From positions 1-64,000 of the forward strand of contig JAHDQN010000056.1 in the NCBI GenBank assembly GCA_018433775.1: DNA of 64,000 bases, in the 5' to 3' direction. A program made the translations under genes and the position numbers. Below the pieces are notes generated by a model. It was given only the letters and a program-made list of their open reading frames with translations, was not told the DNA's origin and ran no database searches. How positions within the stretch are numbered: the first letter of the stretch is position 1; the number at the start of each line of letters is the position of its first letter. This document shows, piece by piece, positions 34,690 through 43,642 of the stretch. Source of the stretch: Deltaproteobacteria bacterium (lineage in GTDB: Bacteria > Desulfobacterota > Desulfomonilia > UBA1062).

Positions 34690-35282
34690 CCACGGGGCTC
34701 CAGGAGAGCATGTCCCGTTATCGCGAGCGGCATGAGATTCAGCCTCTCAATGCTGTCCTGGGGAATTTTGCCGGCCGGCAATGGATCTCGCGTACGGCGC
34801 CGAAGCAGAGGAAAAATCCCGGATATTGCAGGCGCCCTCGTGGTAATCCTCGCGGCCGTGTTCAAGGTGTTCGACCCGAATCTCAAGAATCCCATGGCCG
34901 AACACTGGAACATGGCATTCCGGTTACACGATATTCTCCTGTAGACAAGCGGATCCCGCCCGTCTTCCACTCAATGCCCGGCAAGACCGCCTCATGCCGG
35001 TCCCATGATTTGTACTTGTCTCCGGCTGGGGCCGCGACCCGCACCAGGCTCACGGGAACACCCTGCCTTTTTCATCGATCGATATGTCCGGATGGCCTGT
35101 CCTGTCCTCCGGACACTTTCCGGCATCCCGGACAGGACCGGCCCGGCCCTCTCCCCCCATGTCACTGTTATTCCTGGTTATTACATGCTGGCATATGAGT
35201 TGCTTCATCAGTCCGGCCGTACATCCCCGGACACCGGGATGAGAATACGGATGACTGATTACCGATAAGGAGGTTTTGATCC
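34690..35282. other. 593-nt intergenic region upstream of prpE
   Basis: The last 100 nt hold a sigma-54 promoter and ribosome site for prpE. The first 300 nt contain overlapping open frames on both strands (for instance one at 34732-34944 with a hydrophobic stretch IAGALVVILAAVF), but none has a ribosome site or family resemblance. I do not call a gene. Confidence 0.4.
35189..35204 (+). promoter_or_regulatory. Sigma-54 promoter of prpE-satP
   Basis: TGGCATATGAGTTGCT has GG at -24 and GC at -12 with exactly 10 nt between, plus the favoured TGGCA and TTGC contexts. It ends 78 nt before the prpE start. Propionate genes are driven by sigma-54 and PrpR-type activators in enterobacteria. No enhancer-binding protein gene is in the window and I could not identify its binding site. 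Confidence 0.65.
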
Positions 35283-37181
35283 ATGTTCAAATCGTATGAA
35301 GACGCCTACCGGCGCTCTCTGGAAGACAGAGAGGGTTTCTGGAGCATTGCGGCAGGGGCAATCCACTGGGACAAGAAGTGGGACAGGGTCCTGGACGACT
35401 CGAAGGCGCCGTTTTACCAGTGGTTCGCAGGCGGAAAGCTGAACACCTGTTACAACGCCATCGACTACCATGTGGAAAGCGGCAGGGAAGACCAGGCAGC
35501 CATCATCTATGACAGCCCGGTCACGAACACCAGGCAGAAGATCACATATGGCGAGCTCCTGGCAAAGGTGGCCCGGTTCGCCGGAGTACTCAGATCCCTG
35601 GGTGTGGAAAAGGGCGACCGGGTGATCATCTACATGCCCATGATCCCCGAGGCGGCCGTAGCCATGTTCGCCTGCGCACGCATCGGAGCGGTCCATTCCC
35701 TGGTGTTCGGCGGGTTCGCATCCAACGAGCTTGCGGTCCGCATCGAAGACGCCAAGCCCAGAATCGTGCTCTGTGCCTCCTGCGGCATCGAGCCCAAGGG
35801 TCCCATCCCCTACAAGCCGCTTCTGGACAAGGCCATCGATCTCTCCAGCCACAAGCCCGAAAAATGCGTCATCTACCAGCGGCCGCAGGTCAAGGCTGAC
35901 CTCGTCCCGGATAGAGACATCGACTGGGAAGAAGCGCTCAAAGGAGCGAGCCCGGTGGAATGTGTCTCCGTGAACGCCACCGATCCGCTCTACATCCTCT
36001 ACACCTCGGGCACCACCGGAGTTCCCAAAGGGGTTGTCCGGGACAACGGCGGGCACGCCGTGGCCTTGAAGTGGTCCATGAAGCACATCTACGGCGTGGA
36101 GCCGGGCGATGTCTACTGGGCCGCGTCAGACGTGGGCTGGGTCGTAGGCCACTCCTACATCATCTATGCCCCGCTGCTTTCGGGCTGCACCACCATCATG
36201 TACGAGGGCAAACCCGTGGGCACCCCCGACCCCGGGGCATTCTGGCGGGTGATCTCCGAGTACGGGGTGAAGGTGCTCTTTACCGCTCCCACCGCGTTCC
36301 GGGCCATCAAAAAAGAGGACCCGGGCGGAACCTATCTGGAAAAATACGACATCTCCTGCCTGAAATACCTGTTCCTGGCAGGCGAGAGACTCGACCCGGA
36401 CACCTATCACTGGGCGAGCGACCTGCTCAGGATCCCGGTGGTGGATCACTGGTGGCAGACCGAGACCGGCTGGGCCATCGCGGCGAACTGCATGGGGATC
36501 GAGGAGCTGCCCATCAAGCCGGGTTCACCCACCAAACCGGTGCCCGGATATGATGTCCAGATCCTGAACGAGAGCGGCAAGGAACAGTCCAACGGCAATG
36601 AAGGCGTCATCGGCATCCGCCTTCCCCTGCCCCCCGGCTGCCTGCCTACCCTGTGGAAGAAGGACGATGCCTACGTCAAATCCTACCTCAGCGACTATCC
36701 CGGGTACTATGCCACGGGCGACGGCGGATACAAGGATAAGGACGGATACCTCTATATCATGGGCAGGGTGGACGACGTCATCAACGTTGCCGGCCACAGG
36801 CTCTCGACAGGCGGCATGGAAGAGGTGGTGGCCAAGCACCCGGACGTGGCCGAATGCGCGGTGATCGGTGTCGAAGACCAGCTCAAGGGCCAGGTGCCCG
36901 TGGGATTCGTGGTGCTCAAGGCCGGATCCGCCGCAAGCGAGCAGGAGATCCAGAAGAGCGTGGTGTCCATGGTCCGTTCCGAGATCGGGGCACTGGCGTG
37001 CCTGAAGGACGTGGCCGTGGTCAAACGCCTCCCCAAGACCAGGAGCGGCAAGATCCTGCGGGCAACCATGCGTAAGATCGCGGACGGCCAGAAGTTCAAC
37101 ACGCCGTCTACGATCGAGGACCCTGCCGTTCTGGGCGAGATCGAGGTCGCCCTGAAGGATTTCGGTTATCCCCGGGGCTAA
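35283..37181 (+). CDS. prpE: Propionyl-CoA synthetase
   Basis: AMP-forming activation of propionate (and often acetate) to acyl-CoA. 632 residues, as expected for PrpE. The N-terminal block VLDDSKAPFYQWFAGGKLNT and CYNAIDYHV is diagnostic for PrpE against Acs. The ATP loop is YTSGTTGVPKG, followed by the WQTETGWAI region, the hinge YYATGDGGYKDKDGY and, near the end, the adenylation lysine in RSGKILRATMR. AAGGAGG lies 9 nt before the ATG. It is followed by a SatP-type transporter, so uptake and activation of short acids are encoded together. Confidence 0.94.
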   Translation: MFKSYEDAYRRSLEDREGFWSIAAGAIHWDKKWDRVLDDSKAPFYQWFAGGKLNTCYNAIDYHVESGREDQAAIIYDSPVTNTRQKITYGELLAKVARFAGVLRSLGVEKGDRVIIYMPMIPEAAVAMFACARIGAVHSLVFGGFASNELAVRIEDAKPRIVLCASCGIEPKGPIPYKPLLDKAIDLSSHKPEKCVIYQRPQVKADLVPDRDIDWEEALKGASPVECVSVNATDPLYILYTSGTTGVPKGVVRDNGGHAVALKWSMKHIYGVEPGDVYWAASDVGWVVGHSYIIYAPLLSGCTTIMYEGKPVGTPDPGAFWRVISEYGVKVLFTAPTAFRAIKKEDPGGTYLEKYDISCLKYLFLAGERLDPDTYHWASDLLRIPVVDHWWQTETGWAIAANCMGIEELPIKPGSPTKPVPGYDVQILNESGKEQSNGNEGVIGIRLPLPPGCLPTLWKKDDAYVKSYLSDYPGYYATGDGGYKDKDGYLYIMGRVDDVINVAGHRLSTGGMEEVVAKHPDVAECAVIGVEDQLKGQVPVGFVVLKAGSAASEQEIQKSVVSMVRSEIGALACLKDVAVVKRLPKTRSGKILRATMRKIADGQKFNTPSTIEDPAVLGEIEVALKDFGYPRG

Positions 37182-37235
37182 AGAAGGAGGCGTCCTCTCG
37201 AGCTCGGGTGAAGCAACATGGTTATTCAATGAAAC

Positions 37236-37256
37236 GGGGCAGGCAGACCCTGCCCC
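37236..37256 (+). other. Intercistronic hairpin between prpE and satP
   Basis: GGGGCAGG (37236-37243) and CCTGCCCC (37249-37256) form a perfect 8-bp stem with a 5-nt loop, 54 nt after prpE. No T-run follows, so partial read-through or mRNA protection is more likely than full termination. Confidence 0.45.
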
Positions 37257-37285
37257 CCTCAAATTGACTACAGGAGGAAAACGGT

Positions 37286-37906
37286 ATGAGCAAACAGGGC
37301 ACAGCTGCGTCTTCAGCCAAGGCAGAAAGCGACTTATCGATAAAACAGGAGCCGGCACCGGGGAATCCGGCTGTGGTGGGGCTCGCGGGCTTCGGCATGA
37401 CCACACTGATCCTCCAGTTCCACAATGTGGGCTGGTGCGGTGCGGGCCCGGTACTGGCCATGGGACTCGTCTTTGGAGGCCTGGCTCAGATGGTCGCCGG
37501 GTTCCAGGAAATGAAGACCGGCAACAACTTCGGCTACAGCGCCTTTACGGCCTATGGGGCATTCTGGATCGGGCTGGCGGTGATCCTGCTCTTCAACCAT
37601 TTCGGGGTCTACGCGTCAAGCACGACGGATATCGGCTGGTATCTCGTGGCCTGGACTCTCTACACGGCCATCATGTGGATCGGGTCCATGCGGATCAACA
37701 GCGCCCTCGCGTCCACCTTCACCCTCCTGCTGATCGGATTCATCCTGCTCGATTTCGGCCACTTCGGATACCCCTCACTGAACAGGATTGCGGGCTTCGA
37801 GCTCATGGCGTGTGCGCTCAATGCCTGGTATGTCATGGCTCACGCGATCTTTGCAGGGGTCTTCGGCCGGGATGTCCTGCCGGTGGGGAGGCCGTGGATC
37901 GGATAG
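37286..37906 (+). CDS. satP: Acetate/succinate transporter of the GPR1/FUN34/YaaH family
   Basis: 206 residues with six hydrophobic segments, the family norm. The signature NPAVVGLAGFGMTT (about 27-40) corresponds to NPAPLGLxGFG, and the downstream FGGLAQMVAGFQEMKTGNNFG, AFTAYGAFWIG and LLDFGHFG blocks are well kept. The protein imports acetate and related monocarboxylates with protons. It lies 104 nt after prpE with GGAGGAAA upstream of its ATG, presumably in the same sigma-54-driven transcript. Confidence 0.92.
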   Translation: MSKQGTAASSAKAESDLSIKQEPAPGNPAVVGLAGFGMTTLILQFHNVGWCGAGPVLAMGLVFGGLAQMVAGFQEMKTGNNFGYSAFTAYGAFWIGLAVILLFNHFGVYASSTTDIGWYLVAWTLYTAIMWIGSMRINSALASTFTLLLIGFILLDFGHFGYPSLNRIAGFELMACALNAWYVMAHAIFAGVFGRDVLPVGRPWIG

Positions 37907-37918
37907 TCCGGGTAAAAG

Positions 37919-37962
37919 CCCCACCTTCCGAATCCGCATGTTGAAGGGTTGAGAAGGTGGGG
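37919..37962 (+). terminator. Perfect 10-bp hairpin after satP, related to the palindromic repeat
   Basis: CCCCACCTTC (37919-37928) and GAAGGTGGGG (37953-37962) are perfect complements around a 24-nt loop, 13 nt after the satP stop. There is no strong T-run. Its minus strand, TGTGACCCCACCTTC, resembles the TGTGACCCCGCCTTC found in the 50.9-kb element, so it may be a remnant of that family now used as a 3' structure. Confidence 0.45.
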
Positions 37963-38056
37963 TCACATGCTTTTGCAAGATAAGGGCTTCTTCTTCACTT
38001 TCAGCTTTACTTGTTCTGATTGATATTATATCGTTATGTTTTTCAAGGAGGTTTGT

Positions 38057-38707
38057 ATGAAATACGTCCTGCATGTTTTGAGCGGCATTGTGTTTGCTGT
38101 TCTGTGTTCCATGCCTGCGTGGGCCTGCAGCATCACCTATGATTTCGAGAACATTCCGACCGGCTATTACACGGAAGACCAGTTCAACAGCTTTTTCGAG
38201 GGGATACGGTTTGACAACGTGAATGTCATGGGCGGCACGGATGACGGGTTCTTCGTGACCACGGTGGACTATCGCGGCCCTTCCCTGGGCCCGGACTTCT
38301 CCGGCCACGTGGTGATGAACGACCCGTATAATGTCTCTGCGAACTCCACCATGGTGTATCTCGACACCCCCACCGATTATGTGAGCATCATCATGGGCGA
38401 CTTCGGCAATGACGAAGACACGCTCTTTCTCTGTGCATTCGACAGCACGGGCAGACAGGTGGGGTACACCACGACCATCAACCCCAGCACCTCCTTTGCC
38501 GGCGTAACCCTTTCCGTCCAGACCGTCCTGCCGACCATCTCTTCCATCAAATTCTACGGGCCCAGCGAAATCAGCAACAACTCGATCCTCTGGGACAACC
38601 TCACCATCGGCGGGGGCCAGGGCTCACCGGTGCCCGAGCCGGCCACCTTCCTGCTCCTGGGAGCCGGGCTGCTGGGGCTGGCAGGGGTGCGCAGAAAGGT
38701 GCGATAG
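38057..38707 (+). CDS. PEP-CTERM sorting-domain protein
   Basis: 216 residues. The signal peptide (about 1-23, ending near PAWAC) precedes a beta-sandwich domain beginning ITYDFENIPTGYY, of the kind found in many exosortase substrates. The C-terminus is a textbook sorting signal: VPEPATFLLLGAG, a hydrophobic helix, then RRK. Exosortase (EpsH-like) would cut it and pass it to the envelope matrix; no exosortase gene is in the window. The ATG at 38057 follows AAGGAGG; a short upstream extension of the frame is ignored. Confidence 0.92.
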   Translation: MKYVLHVLSGIVFAVLCSMPAWACSITYDFENIPTGYYTEDQFNSFFEGIRFDNVNVMGGTDDGFFVTTVDYRGPSLGPDFSGHVVMNDPYNVSANSTMVYLDTPTDYVSIIMGDFGNDEDTLFLCAFDSTGRQVGYTTTINPSTSFAGVTLSVQTVLPTISSIKFYGPSEISNNSILWDNLTIGGGQGSPVPEPATFLLLGAGLLGLAGVRRKVR

Positions 38708-38748
38708 ACCTTTTCATCCCGGCATGCACTGCGCCGTGTTTACATAAG

Positions 38749-38828
38749 CCGCGGGTACCTGGATGAAACAGTCCATGCCTGAGCAGGCAGAGCAGGATTT
38801 CTACAGCAACCGCGGGTACCTGGGTGGA
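38749..38828 (+). repeat. Two direct repeats, 61-nt period
   Basis: CCGCGGGTACCTGG followed by RTGRAA occurs at 38749-38767 and 38810-38828. The sequence between them is only loosely similar, so this looks like an old duplication or two copies of a short dispersed element. It lies after the PEP-CTERM gene. Confidence 0.55.
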
Positions 38829-38872
38829 AATCTTCCTCAGGGTGCCCGAAAAAGAAACTGCTTGAAGCATAT

Positions 38873-39316
38873 ATGACATCAGGAAAAGGAAACACACGCC
38901 CCGTGGACAGGAAACGAACCGTTCGCAAGCGCTCAAGACGGCCCGTCAAACCCTCCGCACGATCACCCCTGCAGGAATATGACCCGCTTTCCTTTGCCAT
39001 ACGCTTTTTCATGGCCGCTCTTTTCGGCGTCTTTATCGATATCGTCCTGATATGTCTCTACGGAGTGGTGGTGCTCATGGGCTACCGCCCGGGGTTCGAC
39101 AGGCTTTTCTCCATTTCCGTTCATCCTTTTCGGCAAAAAACCCTCCGCACACAAGACAGAGAAGGAGGGGCGGCGATGGACGATTGGATATCGCTGAACA
39201 TTTTTAAGCCCATACATGGCGAGACAACGAGGAAAAAACCACTGGTGCCGCAAAGTCAGGGCCATGCCCCGGCTGCGGCTCATTCACGCGGAAGGGCTTC
39301 GAGGAAGCTCTCCTGA
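38873..39316 (+). CDS. Doubtful small membrane protein, up to 147 aa
   Basis: The frame encodes a very basic N-terminus (1-30, Arg/Lys rich), a long hydrophobic segment (FFMAALFGVFIDIVLICLYG, about 45-64) and a polar tail. The basic-plus-membrane pattern and the G/C third positions around the segment favour a real gene. Against it: no good ribosome site, and its last 70 nt overlap the 3' end and hairpin of a convergent gene. The true end of the coding region may be near residue 115. No family recognised. Confidence 0.35.
   Translation: MTSGKGNTRPVDRKRTVRKRSRRPVKPSARSPLQEYDPLSFAIRFFMAALFGVFIDIVLICLYGVVVLMGYRPGFDRLFSISVHPFRQKTLRTQDREGGAAMDDWISLNIFKPIHGETTRKKPLVPQSQGHAPAAAHSRGRASRKLS
39233..39279 (-). 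terminator. Terminator at the end of the thrS-pheT operon
   Basis: On the minus strand GCCGCA (39279-39274) and TGCGGC (39252-39247) pair around an inner GGG/CCC stem, directly after the stop codon at 39280. A run of six T residues follows after 8 nt (39238-39233). The gap to the T-run makes it suboptimal. Confidence 0.4.
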
Positions 39317-39963
39317 AAGGACTTGGCCTGCCTCAGGTGTTCCCGGGCATACGCGAGGTTGGTTGGGTCGCCCGACTCCACATAATTGAGGGCCTGCTCA
39401 ACCGATGCCTCCAGGGATACGATTTGCAGGATCTTGATGTCCCGCATCAGGAGCAGGGAATACTCGGGCAGCCTGAGCTCGTTCCAGGCGACCTTGAGAT
39501 CTTCCAGGGCCTTGTCTCGTGACCGCAACTCTCGTTTGAGCGCCTTTCTCCTGTCCGGCTCGAAAAGTTCATCGATGGTACCGCCGTCTCCGGAGATTTC
39601 CGCTAGCTGATCGGCATGGACCCGGAATATGGCCTCCTCCTGCTCCAGGAGTGCAAGAACCTGTGCGCGGAACTCCTCCATGGCCTGATCATGGCGCTCC
39701 ATCTGTTCTTCCGAGAGAAGATCCGCCCTGACGGAGCGTACCTCGTAGACGTTCAGGGGTTCGCGACCTTCGGTAAGATAGAGCAGGCCGCCCTGGATCC
39801 AGTAGCTCCGGGTGCTGATCGTCTCTCCGGAGGGGCCGGTGATGAGGTAATCGGCCCATGCTGCCGCCGCAGGGAAGATATTCAGGATGAGGCAGCCGAA
39901 AACTACTGCCGCAATTGTATGCCGAGCTCCGCGGAAAGGGATTGTATGACCTTGTCCTGCCAT
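39280..39963 (-). CDS. Exported hypothetical protein, 227 aa, downstream of pheT
   Basis: Its ATG lies inside pheT, 61 nt before the pheT stop, in another frame. A hydrophobic segment at about 18-37 acts as signal peptide or anchor (cleavage near WADY). Residues 40-72 resemble a small beta domain with LITGPSGETISTRSYWIQGG, as found at the N-terminus of other envelope proteins; the remainder is helical with a charged coiled-coil-like stretch (80-165). Similar proteins of unknown function occur in deltaproteobacteria, but I do not recognise a named family. Probably co-transcribed with pheT. Confidence 0.65.
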   Translation of the reverse strand: MAGQGHTIPFRGARHTIAAVVFGCLILNIFPAAAAWADYLITGPSGETISTRSYWIQGGLLYLTEGREPLNVYEVRSVRADLLSEEQMERHDQAMEEFRAQVLALLEQEEAIFRVHADQLAEISGDGGTIDELFEPDRRKALKRELRSRDKALEDLKVAWNELRLPEYSLLLMRDIKILQIVSLEASVEQALNYVESGDPTNLAYAREHLRQAKSFQESFLEALPRE

Positions 39964-42257
39964 TTGTTGATGATGGAGTCTTCCAGTGTCCTGGTTTCGG
40001 ACTGGTAGGTGAGCCTGATGGTGATCCCCTTTTTGCCTGGACTAAGCTTCTCGCCGGTGTAGAGGTCGACGGCCGTGATCAGCCGCAGCTCCCTGATTTT
40101 CAGGCCCTCGATGGTCCTTAAGATATCCGAGTACGCCACGCCTTCGTCCGCCACCAGGGAGAGGTCGCGCCAGGTCATGGGGAACTTCGGGATCTCCTGC
40201 ACGCCCCTGAAGGTCTTCTTCAGGACCGCGTCCGCATCCACCTCCATGGCGTACACCTCGTCGGTGATGTCGAGCATGGCCAGGATATCTTCGCTCAGGG
40301 CGCCCAGGTGACCCACGGTCCGCTCGTCCAGGAGGATATCGGCCTGGTGTCCTGTCTTGTAGAAGGGGTGCTCCGACGGCTTCACCGAGATATCCGGCAG
40401 CAGTGCCTCGGCCAGGCCCTTCATGTCGTAGAAGTCCACATCGCGTGCCTTGCCGGACCAGTGGGTTTCTTCACGCTGGCCGGTGATCACGGCTCCCAGC
40501 CTGACCTGCTCGTGCGGCAGCCTGCCCTTTTCCATGGGGAGAAAGCACTTGCCGATCTCGAAGAGGCTCATGTCCCTGCGCTGGAGGCTCTTGTTCCTGC
40601 CCGCCACCATGGCGAGGCCCGGGATCAGAGAAGGCCGCATGGCCTTCATCTCGTCGGAAATGGGGTTGAGGAGCTCGAGCGCCTCCTCCATGAAGAATCC
40701 GTTCCACCTTGGCGAGATGAACGAGTAGGTGATCACCTCGGTGTATCCCATGGCGCACATGGCGGTGCGCAGGGTATCGAAGCTGAGCTTCTCCACCGGC
40801 GATATCACGGGCCTGAAGGTGGGCAGCTCGGTCTTTACCTTGTCCATGCCAAAGACCCTGATGAACTCCTCCACCAGATCGATCTCCCGGGTGACGTCGT
40901 GCCTGAACGCGGGCGAACCCACATTCCAGCCGTCTTCCGTGCCGGCAAGGACGAATCCGAGCCTGGTGAGGATGGCCTCCACATCGCGGTCGTCGATTGT
41001 GTCCATGCCCAGGACCCTGCTCAGATAGCTCTTCCGCAGCGCGATCCGCCTCGGCTTGAGGTCGAGATGATTCACGTCCACCACGCCCTTGAGCACCCGG
41101 GCGCCGGCAAGCTTCTGCATCAGATATGCGGCGCGGGTCGCGGCCTCGGCCTGGATGCCGGGGTCGATCCCCCGCTCGAAGCGGTAGGACGCCTCGGTCG
41201 AGATGTTCAGGCACTTGGACGTCCTGCGGATGCCCACCGGGTCGAAGAACGCGCTCTCCAGCACCACATCGGTGGTGGTGTCCATGACCTCGGAATTCTC
41301 GCCTCCCATCACGCCGGCAAGCGCCACCGGCTTCTCCCTGTCGCAGATGAGCAGGTCGTCCGGTCCCAGCCGCCGCTCCACCGAATCCAGGGTGGTGAAC
41401 AGCTCGCCCTCGCCGGCCTTGCGCACCACGATCCCGCTGCCTGCGATAAAGGACGAGTCGAACGCGTGCAGGGGCTGGCCGTACTCGAGCATCACGTAGT
41501 TGGTCACGTCCACGATGTTGCTGATGGCCCGCACGCCTGCCTGGAAGAGCCGCCTGCGCATGGTGAAGGGGCTCTTGCCGATCTGTACGCCCTGAAGCAC
41601 CCTGGCCGCGTACCGCGGGCAGGCGTCCGTGTCGAGGATCTCCACGCTCAAACGATCCGCCGCAGGGGTATCTGTTTCTACCAGGGAAAGCCCGGGCCTT
41701 TTCAACTCGGCCCCAAACACGGCGGAGAGCTCCCGGGCGATGCCGATGACCGAGAGAGAGTCCCCCCGGTTGGGGGTGACGTTGATCTCGAACACCCAGT
41801 CTTCCAGATCCAGGGCATCCACCAGCACATCGCCGGCTTTAAGGTCCGTCTCGATCTCCATGATTCCGGTATGGTCGTCGGTGAGGCCGAGCTCGCGCTC
41901 GGACACGAGGACTCCGAACGATTCCACGCCCCTGATCTTCGCCTTCTTCACCTTCATGCCCGGCCCCAGGTCCGTGCCGATCGGGGCGAACGCGCTGAGC
42001 ATGCCCTCGCGGCAGTTGGGGGCCCCGCACACCACCTGGAGCGTTTCCGATCCGGTGTCCACGGTGCAGAGTTTGAGCTTGTCGGCATCGGGGTGCTGCT
42101 TCACCTCGATGAGCCTGGCGCAGACGACCTCCCTCGGGATGGTCTCGTGGATGATCTCCTCCACCTCGGTGCCGCTCATGGTGAGCGCATCGGCAGCCTC
42201 GCGGGCCTCGCGCTTTACGTCAAGGTATTCGATGATCCATTTGTAACCGAGTTTCAT
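39903..42257 (-). CDS. pheT: Phenylalanine--tRNA ligase beta subunit
   Basis: 784 residues, full length for the bacterial beta subunit of the alpha2-beta2 enzyme that charges tRNA-Phe. Seen in order: the N-terminal MKLGYKWIIEYLDVK, the tRNA-binding (EMAP-like) domain at about 40-150 with VVCARLIEVKQHPDADKLKLC, the B3/B4 editing domain (CPRYAARVLQGV, NIVDVTNYVMLEYGQPLHAFD), the catalytic-like core (ERGIDPGIQAEAATRAAYL) and the C-terminal ferredoxin-fold anticodon-binding domain (FPMTWRDLSLVADEGV). Eleven nt after pheS. Last essential gene of the operon. Confidence 0.97.
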   Translation of the reverse strand: MKLGYKWIIEYLDVKREAREAADALTMSGTEVEEIIHETIPREVVCARLIEVKQHPDADKLKLCTVDTGSETLQVVCGAPNCREGMLSAFAPIGTDLGPGMKVKKAKIRGVESFGVLVSERELGLTDDHTGIMEIETDLKAGDVLVDALDLEDWVFEINVTPNRGDSLSVIGIARELSAVFGAELKRPGLSLVETDTPAADRLSVEILDTDACPRYAARVLQGVQIGKSPFTMRRRLFQAGVRAISNIVDVTNYVMLEYGQPLHAFDSSFIAGSGIVVRKAGEGELFTTLDSVERRLGPDDLLICDREKPVALAGVMGGENSEVMDTTTDVVLESAFFDPVGIRRTSKCLNISTEASYRFERGIDPGIQAEAATRAAYLMQKLAGARVLKGVVDVNHLDLKPRRIALRKSYLSRVLGMDTIDDRDVEAILTRLGFVLAGTEDGWNVGSPAFRHDVTREIDLVEEFIRVFGMDKVKTELPTFRPVISPVEKLSFDTLRTAMCAMGYTEVITYSFISPRWNGFFMEEALELLNPISDEMKAMRPSLIPGLAMVAGRNKSLQRRDMSLFEIGKCFLPMEKGRLPHEQVRLGAVITGQREETHWSGKARDVDFYDMKGLAEALLPDISVKPSEHPFYKTGHQADILLDERTVGHLGALSEDILAMLDITDEVYAMEVDADAVLKKTFRGVQEIPKFPMTWRDLSLVADEGVAYSDILRTIEGLKIRELRLITAVDLYTGEKLSPGKKGITIRLTYQSETRTLEDSIINKWQDKVIQSLSAELGIQLRQ

Positions 42258-42268
42258 GGCCTTCCTTC

Positions 42269-43273
42269 TCAGGCGAACTGGCTTAAGAATCTCAAGTCGT
42301 TCTCATAGAACAGCCGGATGTCGTCGATCCCGTACTTCAGCATGGCGATCCGCTCGATGCCCAGGCCGAACGCGAACCCGGTCACGCTCTCGGGATCGAT
42401 ATCGACGTATTTGTAGACGTTCGGGTCTACCATGCCGCTGCCCAGGATCTCGAGCCACCCGGAGTTCCCGCATACCCGGCATCCCTTGCCCTTGCACATG
42501 ATGCAGCCGATGTCCACCTCGGCGGAGGGCTCGGTGAAGGGGAAGAACGACGGCCGGAACCTCAGAGGCACGTCCGTGCCGAAGAGCCGGTGGATGAACT
42601 CGTAGAGCACGCCCTTGAGATGGGCCAGAGTGATGCCCTCTTCCACCCACAGACCCTCGATCTGATGGAACATGGGCGTGTGGCTTACGTCTGAATCGCA
42701 CCGGTAGACCTTGCCCGGGGCGATAATCCGCACGGGCAGCCCGGTCTTTTCCATCACCCGGATCTGGACCGGCGAGGTATGTGTGCGCAGCAGGATGCCC
42801 TTGTCGAAGTAGAAGGTGTCCTGCATGTCGCGGGCCGGATGGTGCTCGGGGATGTTCAGGGCCTCGAAGTTGTGGTAGTCGTCTTCGACCTCGGGGCCCG
42901 ACGCGATGGTGAACCCGAGGCTCATGAAGATGTCTTCCAGCTCGCTGATCACGGAGTTGATGATATGGATGCCGCCCCTGCGGGGGGTCCTGCCGGGCAG
43001 GGTCACATCGACCCCGCCTGCGGTGGAGACGCGCTTGAGCTCGTCGAGCCTGTCTGCCAGGGCCTGCTCGATGAAGTTTTTGAGCTTGTTTGACAGGGCG
43101 CCGAAGCGGGGCCTCTCTTCCGGACCGAGTGTTCCCATCTGGCGGAGAATGGAGGTGAGCGCCCCCTTTCTCCCCAGGTACTTCACCCGCATGGGCTCGA
43201 TGTCTTCAGCTCGATGTGCCTGACCGAGTTCCTCGCAAAAGGACTGCTTTAACGCTTCAAGCTGCTTTTCCAT
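42269..43273 (-). CDS. pheS: Phenylalanine--tRNA ligase alpha subunit
   Basis: 334 residues; class II synthetase catalytic subunit. The N-terminal coiled coil (1-85) is followed by motif 1 around SELEDIFMSLGFTIASGPEVE, motif 2 with CDSDVSHTPMFHQIEGLWV and motif 3 FGLGIERIAMLKYGI. FRPSFFPFTEPSAEVDI is a strongly kept block. The ATG follows the rplT stop directly (TAA then ATG). A small cysteine cluster (CIMCKGKGCRVCGNSGW) is normal for this family. Confidence 0.97.
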   Translation of the reverse strand: MEKQLEALKQSFCEELGQAHRAEDIEPMRVKYLGRKGALTSILRQMGTLGPEERPRFGALSNKLKNFIEQALADRLDELKRVSTAGGVDVTLPGRTPRRGGIHIINSVISELEDIFMSLGFTIASGPEVEDDYHNFEALNIPEHHPARDMQDTFYFDKGILLRTHTSPVQIRVMEKTGLPVRIIAPGKVYRCDSDVSHTPMFHQIEGLWVEEGITLAHLKGVLYEFIHRLFGTDVPLRFRPSFFPFTEPSAEVDIGCIMCKGKGCRVCGNSGWLEILGSGMVDPNVYKYVDIDPESVTGFAFGLGIERIAMLKYGIDDIRLFYENDLRFLSQFA

Positions 43274-43621
43274 TTATGACTGGGATACGTTCTCGACGAT
43301 GTAGGAGAATCCCTTGGGATCGGTTACCGCGATATCCGCCAGAACCTTGCGGTCCAGGCCGACGCCCTTGGCGTCGAGCGCGTGGATGAACCGGGAATAG
43401 GTGTATCCCCGCTCCCTGACGGCGGCGTTGATCCGTGCGATCCACAGCCGTCTGAACTCGCGCTTGCGGAGGCGCCTGTCGCGATATGCAAAGGCCAAAC
43501 CCCTCTCAAGAGTCTCCTTGGCCGCCCTGAGCAGGTTGTTCCTGCCGCCCACGAATCCCTTGGTGAGCCGGTGGAGCTTTCTCTTCTTCCTGATTCCGAT
43601 AATGCCGCGTTTTACTCGCAT
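43274..43621 (-). CDS. rplT: 50S ribosomal protein L20
   Basis: 115 residues, basic, helical. The N-terminus MRVKRGIIGIRKKRKLHRLTKG and the segment LRKREFRRLWIARINAAVR are standard for L20, which is needed early in 50S assembly and in many bacteria represses its own operon. It lies 21 nt after rpmI. No L20-binding leader was identified. Confidence 0.96.
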   Translation of the reverse strand: MRVKRGIIGIRKKRKLHRLTKGFVGGRNNLLRAAKETLERGLAFAYRDRRLRKREFRRLWIARINAAVRERGYTYSRFIHALDAKGVGLDRKVLADIAVTDPKGFSYIVENVSQS

Positions 43622-43642
43622 GGGTCTTTTTTCCTCTGTTGT

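Noticed and set aside
34690..35188. Short open frames upstream of prpE, one with a hydrophobic stretch
   Set aside because: Overlapping on both strands, no ribosome sites, no family resemblance.
40308..42308. 666-codon open frame opposite pheT
   Set aside because: Mirror of the highly conserved pheT; composition dominated by His, Arg and Gly, no recognisable protein.
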